Part shown: piece by piece, positions 1 through 11,737 of the stretch
Numbering within the stretch: the first letter of the stretch is position 1
How the letters are laid out: each line of letters starts with the position of its first letter
Source: Laccaria trichodermophora
Lineage: Eukaryota > Basidiomycota > Agaricomycetes > Agaricales > Hydnangiaceae
Length of the DNA: 64,000 nt
Reading direction: 5' to 3'
NCBI GenBank assembly: GCA_018417955.1
Contig: JACTVC010000009.1
Coordinates: 62,001 to 126,000 of the forward strand
Notes under the pieces: generated by a model
Database searches by the model: none
Seen by the model: only the letters and a program-made list of their open reading frames with translations
Told to the model about the DNA's origin: nothing
Program-made: the position numbers and the translations under genes

Positions 1-1279
1 AGCTCTTTAAGATACAACGAACACCACAAAGTGGCGACGACGAGTTCCTAGAGCCACTCAGCTCAGTGTTGCCGAAGTCCTTCGAGACTATGGTCTGCAG
101 TACCGCAGCTGCCGAAATGCTGTTGTAGAAGGATCATATGGGGGTGGTAGTGGAAAAGAGACTGGAGGTCTGAGGGATTGAAAAGAAAGTAATAATCGTT
201 GCCTACTTTAGACAGTGTTATGATACTTCAAATTATATGTATAATCTTCTTCGTCAACACCGTTATTACCATCAGAAAGAGCTCCATAGTCCTCAATGCC
301 ATCGTCATTGTCACTCGAGTTTTCTTCACCTTCTCCACAAGCTTCTGCGCGTCGCTTTGGGGAAGTTGGATGAGTCAAGGTTGGCTCAAAGATCCACCAA
401 GGGAGCCAATATCGTTGAATGGAGAGCCAAAAAATAAACATATAGTATACAACAACCCATGTTGGTCATTTCAAGATGTTGGAAGAAGAGAACTCGATGG
501 AGATGGCAGGAAGGGTGCGATAAACGCCGGAGTTTCGGGTACTTCACAGATTGGTTCTAATTTCTTGAAGGATCTGATAATTTGAACGTTGTTATCCATT
601 GAGGTTGAGGTTGTCATCTAATACGAATGGAATTTGAGGTGGTAGATGGTGTTACAAGGTTTTAAACGCGTCGAGAGTTCTGAGGGCATCTCTCAATATT
701 GACGCGACGCGTTTCAAAGTCCGCACTTTACATAAGCATTTTCTGACGCGGTTTTGGGGGCGCGGTAAAAACAGGACTAAACACAACGTACTATTACGAA
801 ACTTGAGTTCCTTTGCGAGCTTCGAGAACTTGAGGCGAATGTCGTCTCCGCCATCCTGAATTTTGAGCTTTCCCCATGCTGGCTTTATAGAGAGAAGCTT
901 TGACTTTAATTGTGCGGTCTGAGAGCCCGTAAGCTAGTGAATATATGTCGTGATGCGTTGTCGAAGGTCGTCATCTGGTTGAAAGGACTGCCGACCTGGA
1001 GTCTTCACCGGTACTATGTGGCTTTCATCTAGCGAGATACCAATTAAATCGGCCAATTTGTTCAATTGATATGAAAGATACTCACATCCCGGAATCTGCC
1101 TTTCACTTCAACTAAGGGTGTCAGATTTACGGAGAGTGCTTTCGTTGCTGATCAGACCCCAACCTGGCACGAACAAACATGCTTCGCAAATTTAATAATA
1201 ACTGAGACTTGGGATCTAGTCACGTGGTCGCTACATCTCTTGACTTCAACCTCGATGTCTGGCGCTCGCATCCTCTCCA
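1..1279. other. Region without a recognisable gene
   Basis: No open frame here reads like a conserved protein and no convincing exon chain was found. The only structure noted is a short interrupted inverted repeat at 664-714 (listed separately). The stretch may be intergenic or the flank of a gene that starts outside the window. Confidence 0.5.
664..714. repeat. Short inverted repeat with ACGCGT cores
   Basis: AAACGCGTCG at 664-673 is mirrored by CGACGCGTTT at 705-714. A second inner pair (GAGAG / CTCTC) lies between them, so the segment can fold into an interrupted hairpin. ACGCGT also matches the yeast MCB-type cell-cycle element, but no gene start is close enough to argue for a promoter role. 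The repeat is seen directly; any function is unknown. Confidence 0.4.
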
Positions 1280-2627
1280 AACATCCTTGCTCATAGAAAT
1301 GGCTCCAGATCATGGCAATCACGAGAAGGATAAAAGGAAGACGATTCACGAAGCACAAGTAGAATAGCATTGGCAGAGGCGGCAAGCAAAATCAACCATG
1401 AGGTTCGTACGTTTCTTCACTTTCAAATCTTCAGGATACTGAGTGGCAGGGACATGAAATCAGGAAAACAACATCAGAAGCACCCAAATCCCCGAAGGTC
1501 TGAGAGAGGGATCTCATTAAGGATGCTGGTCAAGCTGGCCATGACTGGAACCTTCAGCGTGCGATGGGCCTATCTGGCAAAGATTGGCAGTATGCTTTGA
1601 TCAGGGTGCGTACGATATGAATCTCAAATGTATGAGGTTTAATTTCTCGCATACTTGGTTTCAGGCAGTTGAATTAGCAAGAAAGCACGGTGCGTCTATG
1701 GTATGTGAATTTCTGATGTTTTTTGCTGCATATATGCGCTCATATTCTATCAGGTGCAAGAGAAAATCAAGTCGCCTGCCAGTTTCACAATGGCTGGCCG
1801 GCGCACGAACTAATTCAACAAGATCTTACAAACCGTGTCAGTGCGCTTACACGCTATATTAGCGAGGCGCTTTGCAAGAGCTATGCAGCAGTGGAGAGGA
1901 AAGCAGTGACAGTGAAGGAGGTCTTTCATCAGTGGTGAGGACGTGGTAGATGGGCCATCGGTCTGGACGAGGAAGGTCAATTTGGTAAGTTTGGGCTAAA
2001 ACACGAGCCTTGTGTGCTGATCTCGTTGTGGTGTGATGAACTTTCTCCACCTCTCGCCCAGAAATTCAAGCCCGCTTCGTATACGAGAGCTTCAAGAGCC
2101 AACTTGGATCAAGATTTTTCACACCTTACAATTCAATCTGCTCGACTGGACCCTGTCTAACACTCTTACTGGGGATAGTGAGTGGATCGGGGACTACGCT
2201 TGTGACACTCACTTGTTCTGCTAGCTACGCGGAGAGTGGCGTGGTTGTCATTGAGACGACTCTTCTGCGCATGTTTCCCCCAGCTTCAACCTCTCTAACG
2301 GCCTTCATTACAATGGACTTGGCCTCCTTTTTTAGAATCTTTCTTGTTCCTTTCGTCGCCGCAAACTCGATTCCACAGGATAAGCTTTCACCCGAGCAGG
2401 CGTACACAACGATGCTCGAGAGCAGGAGGACTGAATTCTCGGTCTATGCGCATGAAGAGAGCGAAGAGGATTTCGACGCGCTGACCTATCAAGCTTTTAG
2501 TAAAGCCGACGCAGCGCGCATAGTGGAATCCCAGTGTCCGTCATCAAGGACAATGAGCTCTGCACCCTCGTCACCTGAGCCTTTTGTAGTATGTGTTTCT
2601 CATGGCCTTCTCGTCCGCATCAATTAA
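1280..2627 (+). pseudogene. Possible decayed multi-exon gene, unidentified
   Basis: Several short blocks look like exons. One ends at about 1606 before GTGCGT. The next reads AVELARKHGASM (about 1666-1701) and is bounded by a TTTCAG acceptor and a GTATGT donor. A third begins after CTATCAG near 1755. Joined in frame they give a chain that stops at about 1812. Further downstream a frame open from about 2061 to 2627 encodes a hydrophobic, Ser/Thr-rich stretch followed by an acidic tail. I recognise no domain. In-frame stops upstream (for example near 1369) and the lack of a clear start suggest a gene remnant or a very divergent gene. Treat the limits as approximate. Confidence 0.25.
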
Positions 2628-2630
2628 CGG

Positions 2631-3161
2631 CCCAAACAAGACTTCTCAGCATGGTGAAGGCCGCTCGCGCTGGCCGGGACGTATGACTCGGTCTCGGTCT
2701 CGTTTGGCCCAATAACTTTTTGTTTTTGCTCTCCTTTGTTGCTATACACCCTCTGGCTGTTGTTGCCCATCAGATAGAAAGCTGTAGTACATTTTTTCGG
2801 ATGCCTACCCTGTAAAGAAAATCAATGTGTAAAGTACCACTTCAATGCAGAACACGTTTACATTCATTGTCGTTCTGGCTGAAAAGCAACGTGTCCGACT
2901 ACCATACATACTGTGCACCATGAAAAGCAGAAGTTTCTAACACATTGTTCATCACTGCTGATGACATTGATTTTTCAATGTCACTACCGACGTGTACCGT
3001 CTTACACACTGATTTTCATCAGTTTCTACACTGAGTAGCAACGACTTTGACGATGATTTTTACCCTAATTACTTCCCACAGTGTGTACGAATTACGCGAC
3101 GACTCATGAACATCGTATGCATTTGATGACGTGATGCGACAAATTCTGGTATGCAACTTCC
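2631..3161. other. Intergenic region upstream of COG3
   Basis: AT-leaning sequence without a coding-like frame. Its 3' part must contain the COG3 promoter and 5' UTR. No clear TATA box or other core element was singled out. Confidence 0.5.
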
Positions 3162-6100
3162 ATGACCTCAAACAGACCTCAACGAAAGGGCCAAACTCCG
3201 ATTCCTCTTCCTCTCCACCCTTCACCAGCATCCGCTTCCAAGCAAGTTATCAGCGTCGAGGAATGGGAAGCCAAAGCACCTTTGGGAGATCTCGAAATAC
3301 GGAGCATCAACGCAATTAAGGCGGCCACAGAAAAAGTGCCTTACCCCCTCAAGGTGACCACCACATTGACATTTTGACGTGTCAGAACCCTGAATGATTG
3401 AATGTAGTTCGCTGAAGAAGATGACTGTTCAGCTTCAGGTTCTGTAACGCCGATTACCCAGCAACAACGGAACAAGCTGGTGGCTTCAGCTTCCAGCTCT
3501 GGATCTCGTCCCTCGACTCCTTCAGGTCGTTCAAACGCTCATGCCTTACATCCTAAACAACCTATCCAGACTCCACAGCAATTCTACGACTGGTTCGCCT
3601 TGATTGACCGTTCTGTCGCGCACAGCCAGGAGTCGCATTTCCGCACTCACGTCGCCAGCGTCTCGGAACACTTGAAGACGTGTGATTTGCTGCTAGATAG
3701 GATTGCTGAGATTGATAGGGAGGTCGATGGGATGATGGAGGGTTGGAGAGGTGTTGAAGAAGGTGGGAAGAACTTGAAGGATGCTTGTGAGCGGCTTTTA
3801 GAGGAACGGGTGAGTGTCCACGGCCATGTCGCAGACTTTTGACGGCTAACTGTGGTATAGGATAGGCTACTAGAGCTCACGGACGATATTGACTCGTATT
3901 TGGAATACTTCCAGGAGCTGGAGCCGGCAACGAGGATGCTCAATCATCCTGGGGAGTCCCTCATCTTCCAAAGTGACTTTTTGTACATGGTGGAACGAGT
4001 TGACATTTGCATCGATTTTCTCAAAAGCCATGTCAGTCTGCTTCGCCCTTGTTACGGCCAATGAGTCTAATGTGCTTTCAAGAGACATTTCAAAGAATCG
4101 GAGGTCTACCTCTTGCGTTATCAGCAATGCATGACGCGTGCTATGACACTCATCAAGATGAACTTTGTTGGATCATTGAGAGCATTATCTTCTGATGTCT
4201 CAACTCGGCTTTCTGAAAAGGTTCGTATTCAGCTAAACTTCAGTATGTTATTTTATAACACCGTTTTTAGGATGTATCACCAACAGCTCAAATGCATCTA
4301 CTTTACACTCGATTCAAGACCGTTTCAAAAAAAGTGGCTCCCCTCCTTGGGGAATTGGAACAGCGTGCCCTTGCATACCCGGACGAGCTATCTGCACTGC
4401 TATCGGAGTGCCACAGTGCCTATTTCTACGCTCGCAAACAACTACTTGTGCCTCGCATATTAGAAGAGATTAAGGGTCTCAACCCATCAAGAAGTGAACT
4501 GGTTGAGCTAGTAAGTTTGTCTCGTTCTCTGAAAAGAGTATTCAAGTTGACTTACGGTTCCAGACGAGAGCTGGTTGCAGCTACTTGAAGCAATTGTGTA
4601 CAGACGAGTTCAATCTTTATCGAGAATTCTTCAGCACGGCTGAGGATCAGTTATAGTACGTCTCAAATCACCTCCAATTGACGACTCGTTGAATCATATT
4701 CACACAGTCAGTATCTTGAAACACTTTGTGATTTCCTCTACGACGATCTTCGCCCACGCATCCTCCACGAGCCTCGTCTTACAGCGCTTTGTGAGGTCTG
4801 TACTGTCCTCCAGGCCCTTATGGTATTGGATGCTCCGTCATCATCATCCTCGATGGTATTCTCTGCGAATGACGATGACGACGAAAGTGGTGATGATGAC
4901 GACGCTGGTCGGAGCGAAGATGATGAGGATGACGACGTTGACGAGCTCACGATTGATCTCGACAATCCTCATCCCAAGGGCAAAGGGAAGGTCGGTCGGC
5001 GACTGCACATCAGTCATCTACTGCAGATGGTACTGCAAGATGCACAAACGCGTCTTTTTTTCAAGGCGCAGTCGGTCATTCAGAGTGATATTCGCTACTA
5101 CGTTCCGAAGGCTGAAGATCTCGCATATCCCGATATCCTAATTTGTCAGTGCTGCCGCATCATTTACAAAATGTTCAACTCCCTGATCTTCTATGTCAGC
5201 TGCAAGGAAACCTCAATCTGGGAATGAAATCCGCGAGAAGGAGAGCGTGAGCGAGATATTCCAACTTCCTTCATTGGATAAGCAGGATACTTGGTACCCG
5301 ACCATGCGCAAGATGGTATGGGTTCTTTCACAGTTGCATGATTTTGTGAAGGTTTGTCATGATTTGCAATTCCTGCTCTTTTGACTGATTTCTGTTTAGC
5401 CTGCCATTTTCGACGATATTGCGCAAGAAGCCGCGAATCTTTGTCGTCAGTCCTTAGTTGCCGCATCCGAGGCGATTAAGACACGTAGCGGCCTGGATGG
5501 CCACCTCTTCCTTGTGCGAAACCTTCTGATTTTGAAGGAGATCACTCGAAATTTGGACCTGGATCAACGCAACACGATCGAACCTTCCAGTAGCAAATCA
5601 ACAACGGATTTTGGTGGGGTGACGGGTATGTATCTACATTCCCTTCTGATGAAAGATCCTGGCTGATTGGATGTTCTATCAAGAAACCTTCGCAAATCTA
5701 CTAAGCAGGACAACTTCAATGTTGCCTGATGGATTATTTGCCTCTCTTGGCGTGACAAGAGGGGAAGACGGTATCCGCGGGGTCAAACATGTAATTTTAT
5801 CCTCGTCCTATTCACATTAGACTCATGCTCGAATTTTCAGGGAATTGACCATGATCTCAGACGGGCGTGCGAAAATGTCATTTCTGTTTCTGTTGACTCC
5901 ATCTGCGAACCCCTACAGTCTTGGGCCGAACGGATTCATGCCTACAAAAATGTACCCCCTTCTCTTGAGAAGCAGAACGACGGACGTCCTCCACCCGGAC
6001 CTCTGTCGGAACAGGTCTGGGCATCCCGCTCTGCTGCTGAAAGTCTGAACCTCAGCTTCAGAGAAGCATGCGAACGTGATATGCGTTCGAGTGTTGCAAG

Positions 6101-6317
6101 GCTGCGGCTATATCTAGAGGACGATCGCACCGTGCGTGTGCTGGTGCAACACATGCAAGACCGTATCATGGACGCATATGCGGCATATCGGGAGGTTGTG
6201 TGGGGCATGTACGCTGGCGCTTTGAGGGAGAGAGAGGGAATTCTGAGCCCCGTGGGTCTGAGAGAGGTTTTGAAGGATGTTTGTGGAGAGGTGAATGGCG
6301 TTGACAAGATATCATGA
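3162..6317 (+). CDS. COG3: Conserved oligomeric Golgi complex subunit 3 (Sec34-like)
   Basis: COG3 belongs to lobe A of the COG tether, which acts in retrograde vesicle traffic within the Golgi. The spliced product is about 870 residues. It opens MTSNRPQRKGQTP with a Ser/Pro-rich tail. The Sec34 domain follows: QFYDWFALIDRSVAHSQ near residue 95, then a coiled coil of SEHLKTCDLLLDRIAEIDR type, then DIDSYLEYFQELEPATRML and DFLYMVERVDICIDFLKSH. About eleven exons are visible. The first two are 3162-3353 and 3408-3809, the third starts at 3861, and they join in frame with GT-AG borders. An Asp/Glu-rich insert (about 4870-4955) lies in the middle of the protein, where metazoan COG3 is, as far as I know, less acidic. 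The gene stands alone, with no partner COG subunit nearby. The end at 6317 follows an unbroken last exon of about 160 codons. Confidence 0.9.
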
Positions 6318-7531
6318 TGGTATATCCCTTCTTGCTTTGGCCTGAGCAGATTATGGATCGGAAAGTGTGCCGTACGTGGATCTGCCTCACTACTTGTTCA
6401 CGATGAGGAAATGCTTATGATGATACACGATTGGCTGGCCTTCTTTGTGCAATTTACGGACAATGAATCAGCCAGCCGCCAAATCAACGGATTTCTCTCC
6501 TTCTATTCATCAAACCAGGGTGTCGGTCCTGGCCCGACTCGTTTCCTATCACTAGCGGGCCTCGCGGTAACAGCACCTCGATGTCCATGTTTAGCCTGAG
6601 CCACTGCTACTATATCTAATGCTCCTCAGCAAGACGGAAGTTCGTCTTCTAGAAGTTCCCCAGGGCTTTGTTGTTGGACTGAGTTTTCTCGCGAAACACC
6701 TCATGGTCCAGCAAGACCAACGCTTCTAGAAGCTTCTTTTGGACTTTTTGCTTGACTCCACTCTAAATATTCTCGCGAAACACATCTTCCAGGCTCGCGG
6801 TCAATCAGTAATGGTCAGTCCGAACTCCGGAAAACACCTGGAAAACACCGTCACCGACCAAAGACAAGCGAACCTGATTCAAATGCGACGGACTTAAACT
6901 TACTGAACCGCCCGAATGGCATAAGAACGCCCTTCTCACTGCTCAGTACAACGTGTTATGCCAAGTCTACCTCAACTCAGTGATCCTCGTTTAATCAGTT
7001 GACCGAAAAGTTACCAAATCATTGCATCATAGAGTACGTTATTCTCTTGCAAGGAAAATCCGGGGCTCGCCGATGAAATAAGGGGCATGAATTGCATCAT
7101 ATGGCATTTCAACGACAAAACCCACGAACCTTTTAGAAGCGCACAAAGTCCAGAGTCGCAGCACCGAGTGACGATCAAAATCAAGAAAACGGGGCTACTT
7201 TGAAGTTTGACCAGGGACAACAACATTATATTTGACGTCAAAGGACCATTACAACGCAACCAGGCGGTTCTAATTCTTCTACCTTGATCTATCCAAAACA
7301 TAATACATTTAGTTATTACACCGCAAATTGAGACCACCACGGAAAATGTAAGGGAGCCGCTAGCGGCGTGATAGACGCGCGAAAGATGTATCACCCCGCT
7401 GCACGCGGGCCGAGCTCTGTCAAAGGCTTCTAGGAAGATTGTCGAAAAGTTGGACCGATTCGAAGGTCATTAAATAGCAGTGCCCCATCCAGGGTTCGAG
7501 TCGGTGAGAGAAAAAGAGAGCTTGGATATGT
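6318..7531. other. Intergenic region with no supported gene
   Basis: Apart from the heat-shock-like sites at 6641-6736, nothing coding was recognised. A minus-strand frame at 7011-7394 is open for 127 codons, but its product has no recognisable pattern and no exon partners. A GGTTCGAGTC block at about 7493 resembles a tRNA B box, but no A box or cloverleaf surrounds it. Confidence 0.5.
6641..6736. promoter_or_regulatory. Heat-shock-element-like sites in a partial repeat
   Basis: 6724-6736 reads TTC-TA-GAA-GC-TTC, a perfect three-unit nTTCnnGAAnnTTC heat shock element. A second site at 6647-6659 (TTC-TA-GAA-GT-TCC) matches except in the third unit. The two sites are 77 bp apart. Both are followed by a TCTCGCGAAACAC block (from 6687 and from 6771), so an imperfect repeat of about 80 bp seems present. 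The nearest gene start is not adjacent: COG3 ends at 6317, and the downstream minus-strand gene starts at 8423. The motifs are seen directly; HSF binding is inference. Confidence 0.4.
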
Positions 7532-8423
7532 CTAGTTTGTGGCATCCTGAGCTGCAGCAACAACGATTGATCCGAGTTCGATGACAACGCCGTTCAGTTG
7601 GGATATAACGTCAGCTGATAGGGCGTTCGCTGGGGCCGCAGCTGGTGATGATGAGGAAGTAGCAGGTGTTTTTGTCGTTGTCGGCGTCGGTGTTGGCGTT
7701 GGCGTTGGCGTGGGTGTAGGAGTTGTCATTGTTGTCGTTGTCGGCGTCGGCGTTGGCGTCTTTGTCGTTGTAGGCGTTGCTACCGGCGTCGTTACAGCAG
7801 TAGTTTGCGCTGAGCTACCAAAGTTCCACGATCCATAAATGATACCAACGGATTGATCGGCGAAATAGCTAAACAGTCCACGAGTGAGGTCGAGGCCACC
7901 ATAGGGACATCCAGGACACTGATGGCACAACGCGTCAGATTGACGCCCAAGCTATTCACTGAAACAGGAAGGTACCAAGTCTGTAATTTGTGCCTGTGTA
8001 CTCTTGCCTTGATAAGAAATGGTGATTGTTTGGAAACAATGTGCACCCCCGTCCCATTGCTACAAGGATTCATTGTTAGCATTGTCCTCCCGAAGTAACA
8101 ACACAATACTCACAGCAGCGTTCAACGCCACGATCTATGCCACGCGAAATGAGTTCATAAGTGATCGACTTGGGGGTGACAACGATCGAGTTGCAACTCA
8201 CAAAATCACTGCCTGAATTCGTTTTTCCACAAGCGCCGAGTCCAGCGTCATAGAAAGAAAACTTCCCATTGTCGAAGCGTTTCTCCAGCGTGACCAAGTC
8301 GCGATGAGTGGCGTTCACCGAATCCCTCTTAAGAACGTAGGGGATCGAGGGAAGAGCGCGTACTGCCGGCAATACAGCAACAAAGGAGAAAAAAGCCGCG
8401 ATGATAGAAGAAAGGTAGCGCAT
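7532..8423 (-). CDS. Secreted RlpA-like double-psi beta-barrel protein
   Basis: Four exons join in frame: 8423-8202, 8134-8114, 8059-7976 and 7918-7532, giving about 237 residues. The start (MRYLSSIIAAFFSFVAVLP) is a signal peptide, with an LPSIPYVLKR segment that could hold a Kex2-type cleavage site. The double-psi beta-barrel follows: FSFYDAGLGACGKTNSGSDF, then IVALNAAQWDGGAHC, then ITISYQGKSTQAQITDL, then CPGCPYGGLDL. This is the usual order of cysteines and glycines in fungal RlpA/expansin-like proteins. The last third is a Thr/Pro repeat tail, probably O-glycosylated, and ends in a hydrophobic helix that might be a GPI or surface anchor. Such proteins are secreted and often developmentally or stress regulated; the substrate is unknown. 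Exon 2 is only 21 nt long, so it is easily missed by gene callers. Confidence 0.85.
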
Positions 8424-11400
8424 TGCAGAAGATGTCGTTGAGAGATCTCGTTCAATCTTCTAGTATCCTTCTATATAGGAATAGGATGGCTGGTGGGAGG
8501 GTATAGATGAATTGAGCTTCGGTGGAATTCTTTCTATAGCTGGGAGAGCTGGAAAAGCTGATGGAGTGCGGGATCTATCGTCGTTTGAAGGATAGTAATA
8601 AGAATTCTCGGAAGCTATGAGGTCACAGACGCTTGAGCGACACACGAGATTGGACGGAATGTGGGGAGGAGAAAACCAAAAGACCAGACGCTTTAAAGGA
8701 TTCCGGACATGAAAAAAGGACAAAGGGCGTTGGCAGGGACACGCGTTCCGAGCGAGGGTTGCTTTGGGGTTGTATCTGGTTGCATGTGGAAATAGGAAGG
8801 CGGTGTGATGAGTCAGGAAGATGAACCGCTCTTGCGGCAACTTGCAAAACGCGTGTTGAGCAAGTTGAGAAAATATCCGGCTGCTGTCAAAAAAGGGTTG
8901 CGGGACCCTCGATTTTCAAAACGCGCAGCCATAGGCAGCATCTGCCATCACCCAAAAATATATCAGATGTGATGCTCGTCACTTGATAATACCGGATTTT
9001 TGTTCCGGATGATGGATTCAATCCCGAGGATAATCTTTGAAAACCCGAATGAATGAAAGATAATCAGTTGAAATGGTGATTAAAAATATCAGGTTTTTAC
9101 CGCCGGCTAGGTAGAGAGCGTGGCAAGGAGCGTGGACTTCTTGGTCTACTATTTTGAGGGTGCCGCAGCGGGGTCGGCCGAAATTTGAAAGGTATTAAAC
9201 ATGCATTTCTTGCGAGGCGTGCCTTCAAGATTTAAATGAGGGGAGCATTCACGGAATTCCAAATTCGTGACAATGATGGATGTGCCAAGCGAAAGCGGAA
9301 AGACAGCACGGGGGTTGGTCGGGAATTGTTCCGAAAGCTCCTGCCAAACAACTGCAACACACCTCAGCCAATCGCCGCTCGCTTCACAAGGGAGTTTTCC
9401 GCAAGTTTTCCGTCTTCAGCGTCACCCTCCTGATCATGAGCTCCAAGTAGAGCGCTATGAGCCCCTGGGGAGTTGCTGTGGAAGTCCTTCCTTTGAAGAT
9501 GGATACATTGATCGTCAGCTGTCCGTACAATCCGGATTGACTCTGATTTTGTGGAGAAAAAAAGGTGTTACCTTCGTTCAGCTCAAGATATCTTTTTGGA
9601 TCTCTTATTTTGGTGACGTTTTGGAAGTACCAGAAAATGCATCCCTCCCTGCTTCCGCAGCAGTTCGGATAAATCGTACTTGAGTCCGTTACGCCGTATT
9701 ACACCAAACTATCACTCTGGACTTGGGGTGTAACAGCGCGGGTGAAAGGTTTCCTCTACCAACTCTTCCTCGGGTCCGTACAGACGCAGGTCTGCGCACA
9801 TTTGTTTGGATAACCCACGCCGGCGAGAAACAACCAGCCAAGAGTCCATAAATCGTCAAGGCAGTGAACACTACCACCATGGAGCTCAGCGCTCAACTCG
9901 CAAATGATGAGACTTGGTTATGCACCCGGTCCGGTCAACCTTTGTCGGTTCCATTAAAAGTCTTCTCGCGATGGAGAGAATCGACCGTGCGCGCGTGATG
10001 CAGGCTGACGGAAAGTTGACACCTTTGTGTGATCATCCTGCAGCGAATTTGACTGATGTTTGTGCTCTTGGCTATTCTCTGACGTGTCTGAAACATTGTA
10101 AGGCTGTTTGTTGAATCCAGCTCACTTTGTGCCTTTAGGTCCCAGGTGCAGATTTGCCGCCACCATCACGTCGAAGTCCATAGTATACCAAAAAGTCACT
10201 GACAGAATTCAACAGGTGAAACATCAAGCCCAGTGAAAACCTGCTCTGGGGGGGTCTGGAAATATCCGTGAGAAGCCGGCCTAAGCTGGACCTCCAGAAA
10301 TCGCCGGCTGAAGCCAGTTTTTGTCCGCTTTCCAGAAAATATCTGGCTCACGCTGGAGGGTTAGAAGATGGTTCGCTTTAGGTTTTGGTCAAATCTCCGG
10401 CTGCTTCTGGCCTTGACTGGGCTATTCTGGGGTGGACCGTTGTGGGCTGGAAAAATCTATAATTATATTCTACCCTATTGTACACAATATGATCTGGTCC
10501 CTTCTGGCCTCTGTCTGGCGATATCCGCGTCCTACCGACCATGCCCACATCCCCAATCCACCCACGCTCTCAATCCTTCGTCAGCAGCCACATATCCCAG
10601 CTCCCCCATCCTACGTTGCAAGCCATCGTCTCCTAGCAGCTGGTGGGAAAACACGGCCGTCAGGCCCTCTTTGTGCTAGCTCTCGCATAAGATTAGATTA
10701 GAGCAAAGGGAAACACGTCTGAACACACCTGATTGCGTGACAATCGTATGAACGACATGTAGAATTGAACTTGGCCTTTCAAACCCGAGGTCGTGGCGCG
10801 GCGCTCATCCCGACTCGAGCTAGCTAGAGAAAAGATGGTGATTCGCGTTGTGGAAATGCGTAAGAATGGGGATGGCGAATCCACGCACCGCTCATACATT
10901 CAATGTCGTGCTGCCCAGGTGGTGGTGCAAAAGCCACTGGAGCATCCCAAGCACTGTCAGCAAAGAAGGAGGCACGTAAGGCGCATACATTCACTCACCA
11001 TCGCGTCAACCAAGCGCCACTCTCAGCCATAAGAATATCCCGGGTTGGACGCTACACAAACGGAAATGCCGTCGCATAAAGCATGGGAAGAGGATGGAGA
11101 CGTCGTGGCATATGGGGACGTCGTGGCATATGGGGAGGAGATGGTGGTAGGGGAAGGAAGAGAGTGGCGACGAATTCAGAGAACGCACAATGGATTCTTT
11201 GTTGCTTAGGTAAAGCTTTCCCAACGCAGAGCATGAAGGAAGCGCTCAGTGGGATAAACCTGCTGCTTGGACATTGCTTGGACATTTGCTTAGAGGAAAA
11301 ACTGGAGAAGGATGACTTAGAGAAATTTTGTAATTGACTTGGCTCGGAACATCCAGATATCTACGGTAGTGCCCAGAAAGAATAGTTGCGTCGAAGTCAA

Positions 11401-11737
11401 ATCGAAGTTGCCTCGGACCAACTTCAGACTATCCCGGACGACGACGGCTGACGCCAGCAAGTTGGCCGTTTTCTCCAGATTCCTCCAGAGCAGGTTTTCA
11501 CTGGGCATCAAGCTCAGGTCAGCCTCGTGCTGATCTTATGTGTATGCAGAATAGTATATAGATTGCTAGCGCTATATTACAAATGGACAAATAGGAAACA
11601 AACCGAGAGCAAGAAGAGAGCGTGAACCGGAAATGTGACCACTACAGACAAGGATACGTCGAGCGCATCCATCGCGATTACTCGGACCACCTATCCACCC
11701 ACGGATAATTGGATAGATAAATACGATACGCCCCTCG
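8424..11737. other. 3.3 kb stretch without a recognisable gene
   Basis: Many short frames are open (for example 9267-9683 and 10368-10679), but none resembles a known family or forms a consistent exon chain. The part at 10240-10440 is rich in CCGGCT and TCTGGAAATAT-like words in both orientations, which hints at an old repeat without clear ends. A 17 bp unit ending CGTCGTGGCATATGGGG is tandemly doubled near 11090-11130. The proximal part near 8424 must hold the promoter of the minus-strand secreted protein. Confidence 0.5.

Noticed and set aside
7470..7510. tRNA-like B box (GGTTCGAGTC)
   Set aside because: No A box or cloverleaf could be formed around it.
7581..7838. Val/Gly repeat frame opposite the secreted protein
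   Set aside because: It is the antisense reading of the Thr/Pro tail of the minus-strand gene, whose exons and signal peptide are clear.
10240..10440. Repeat-like CCGGCT / TCTGGAAATAT region
   Set aside because: No clear unit, ends or target duplication could be defined.
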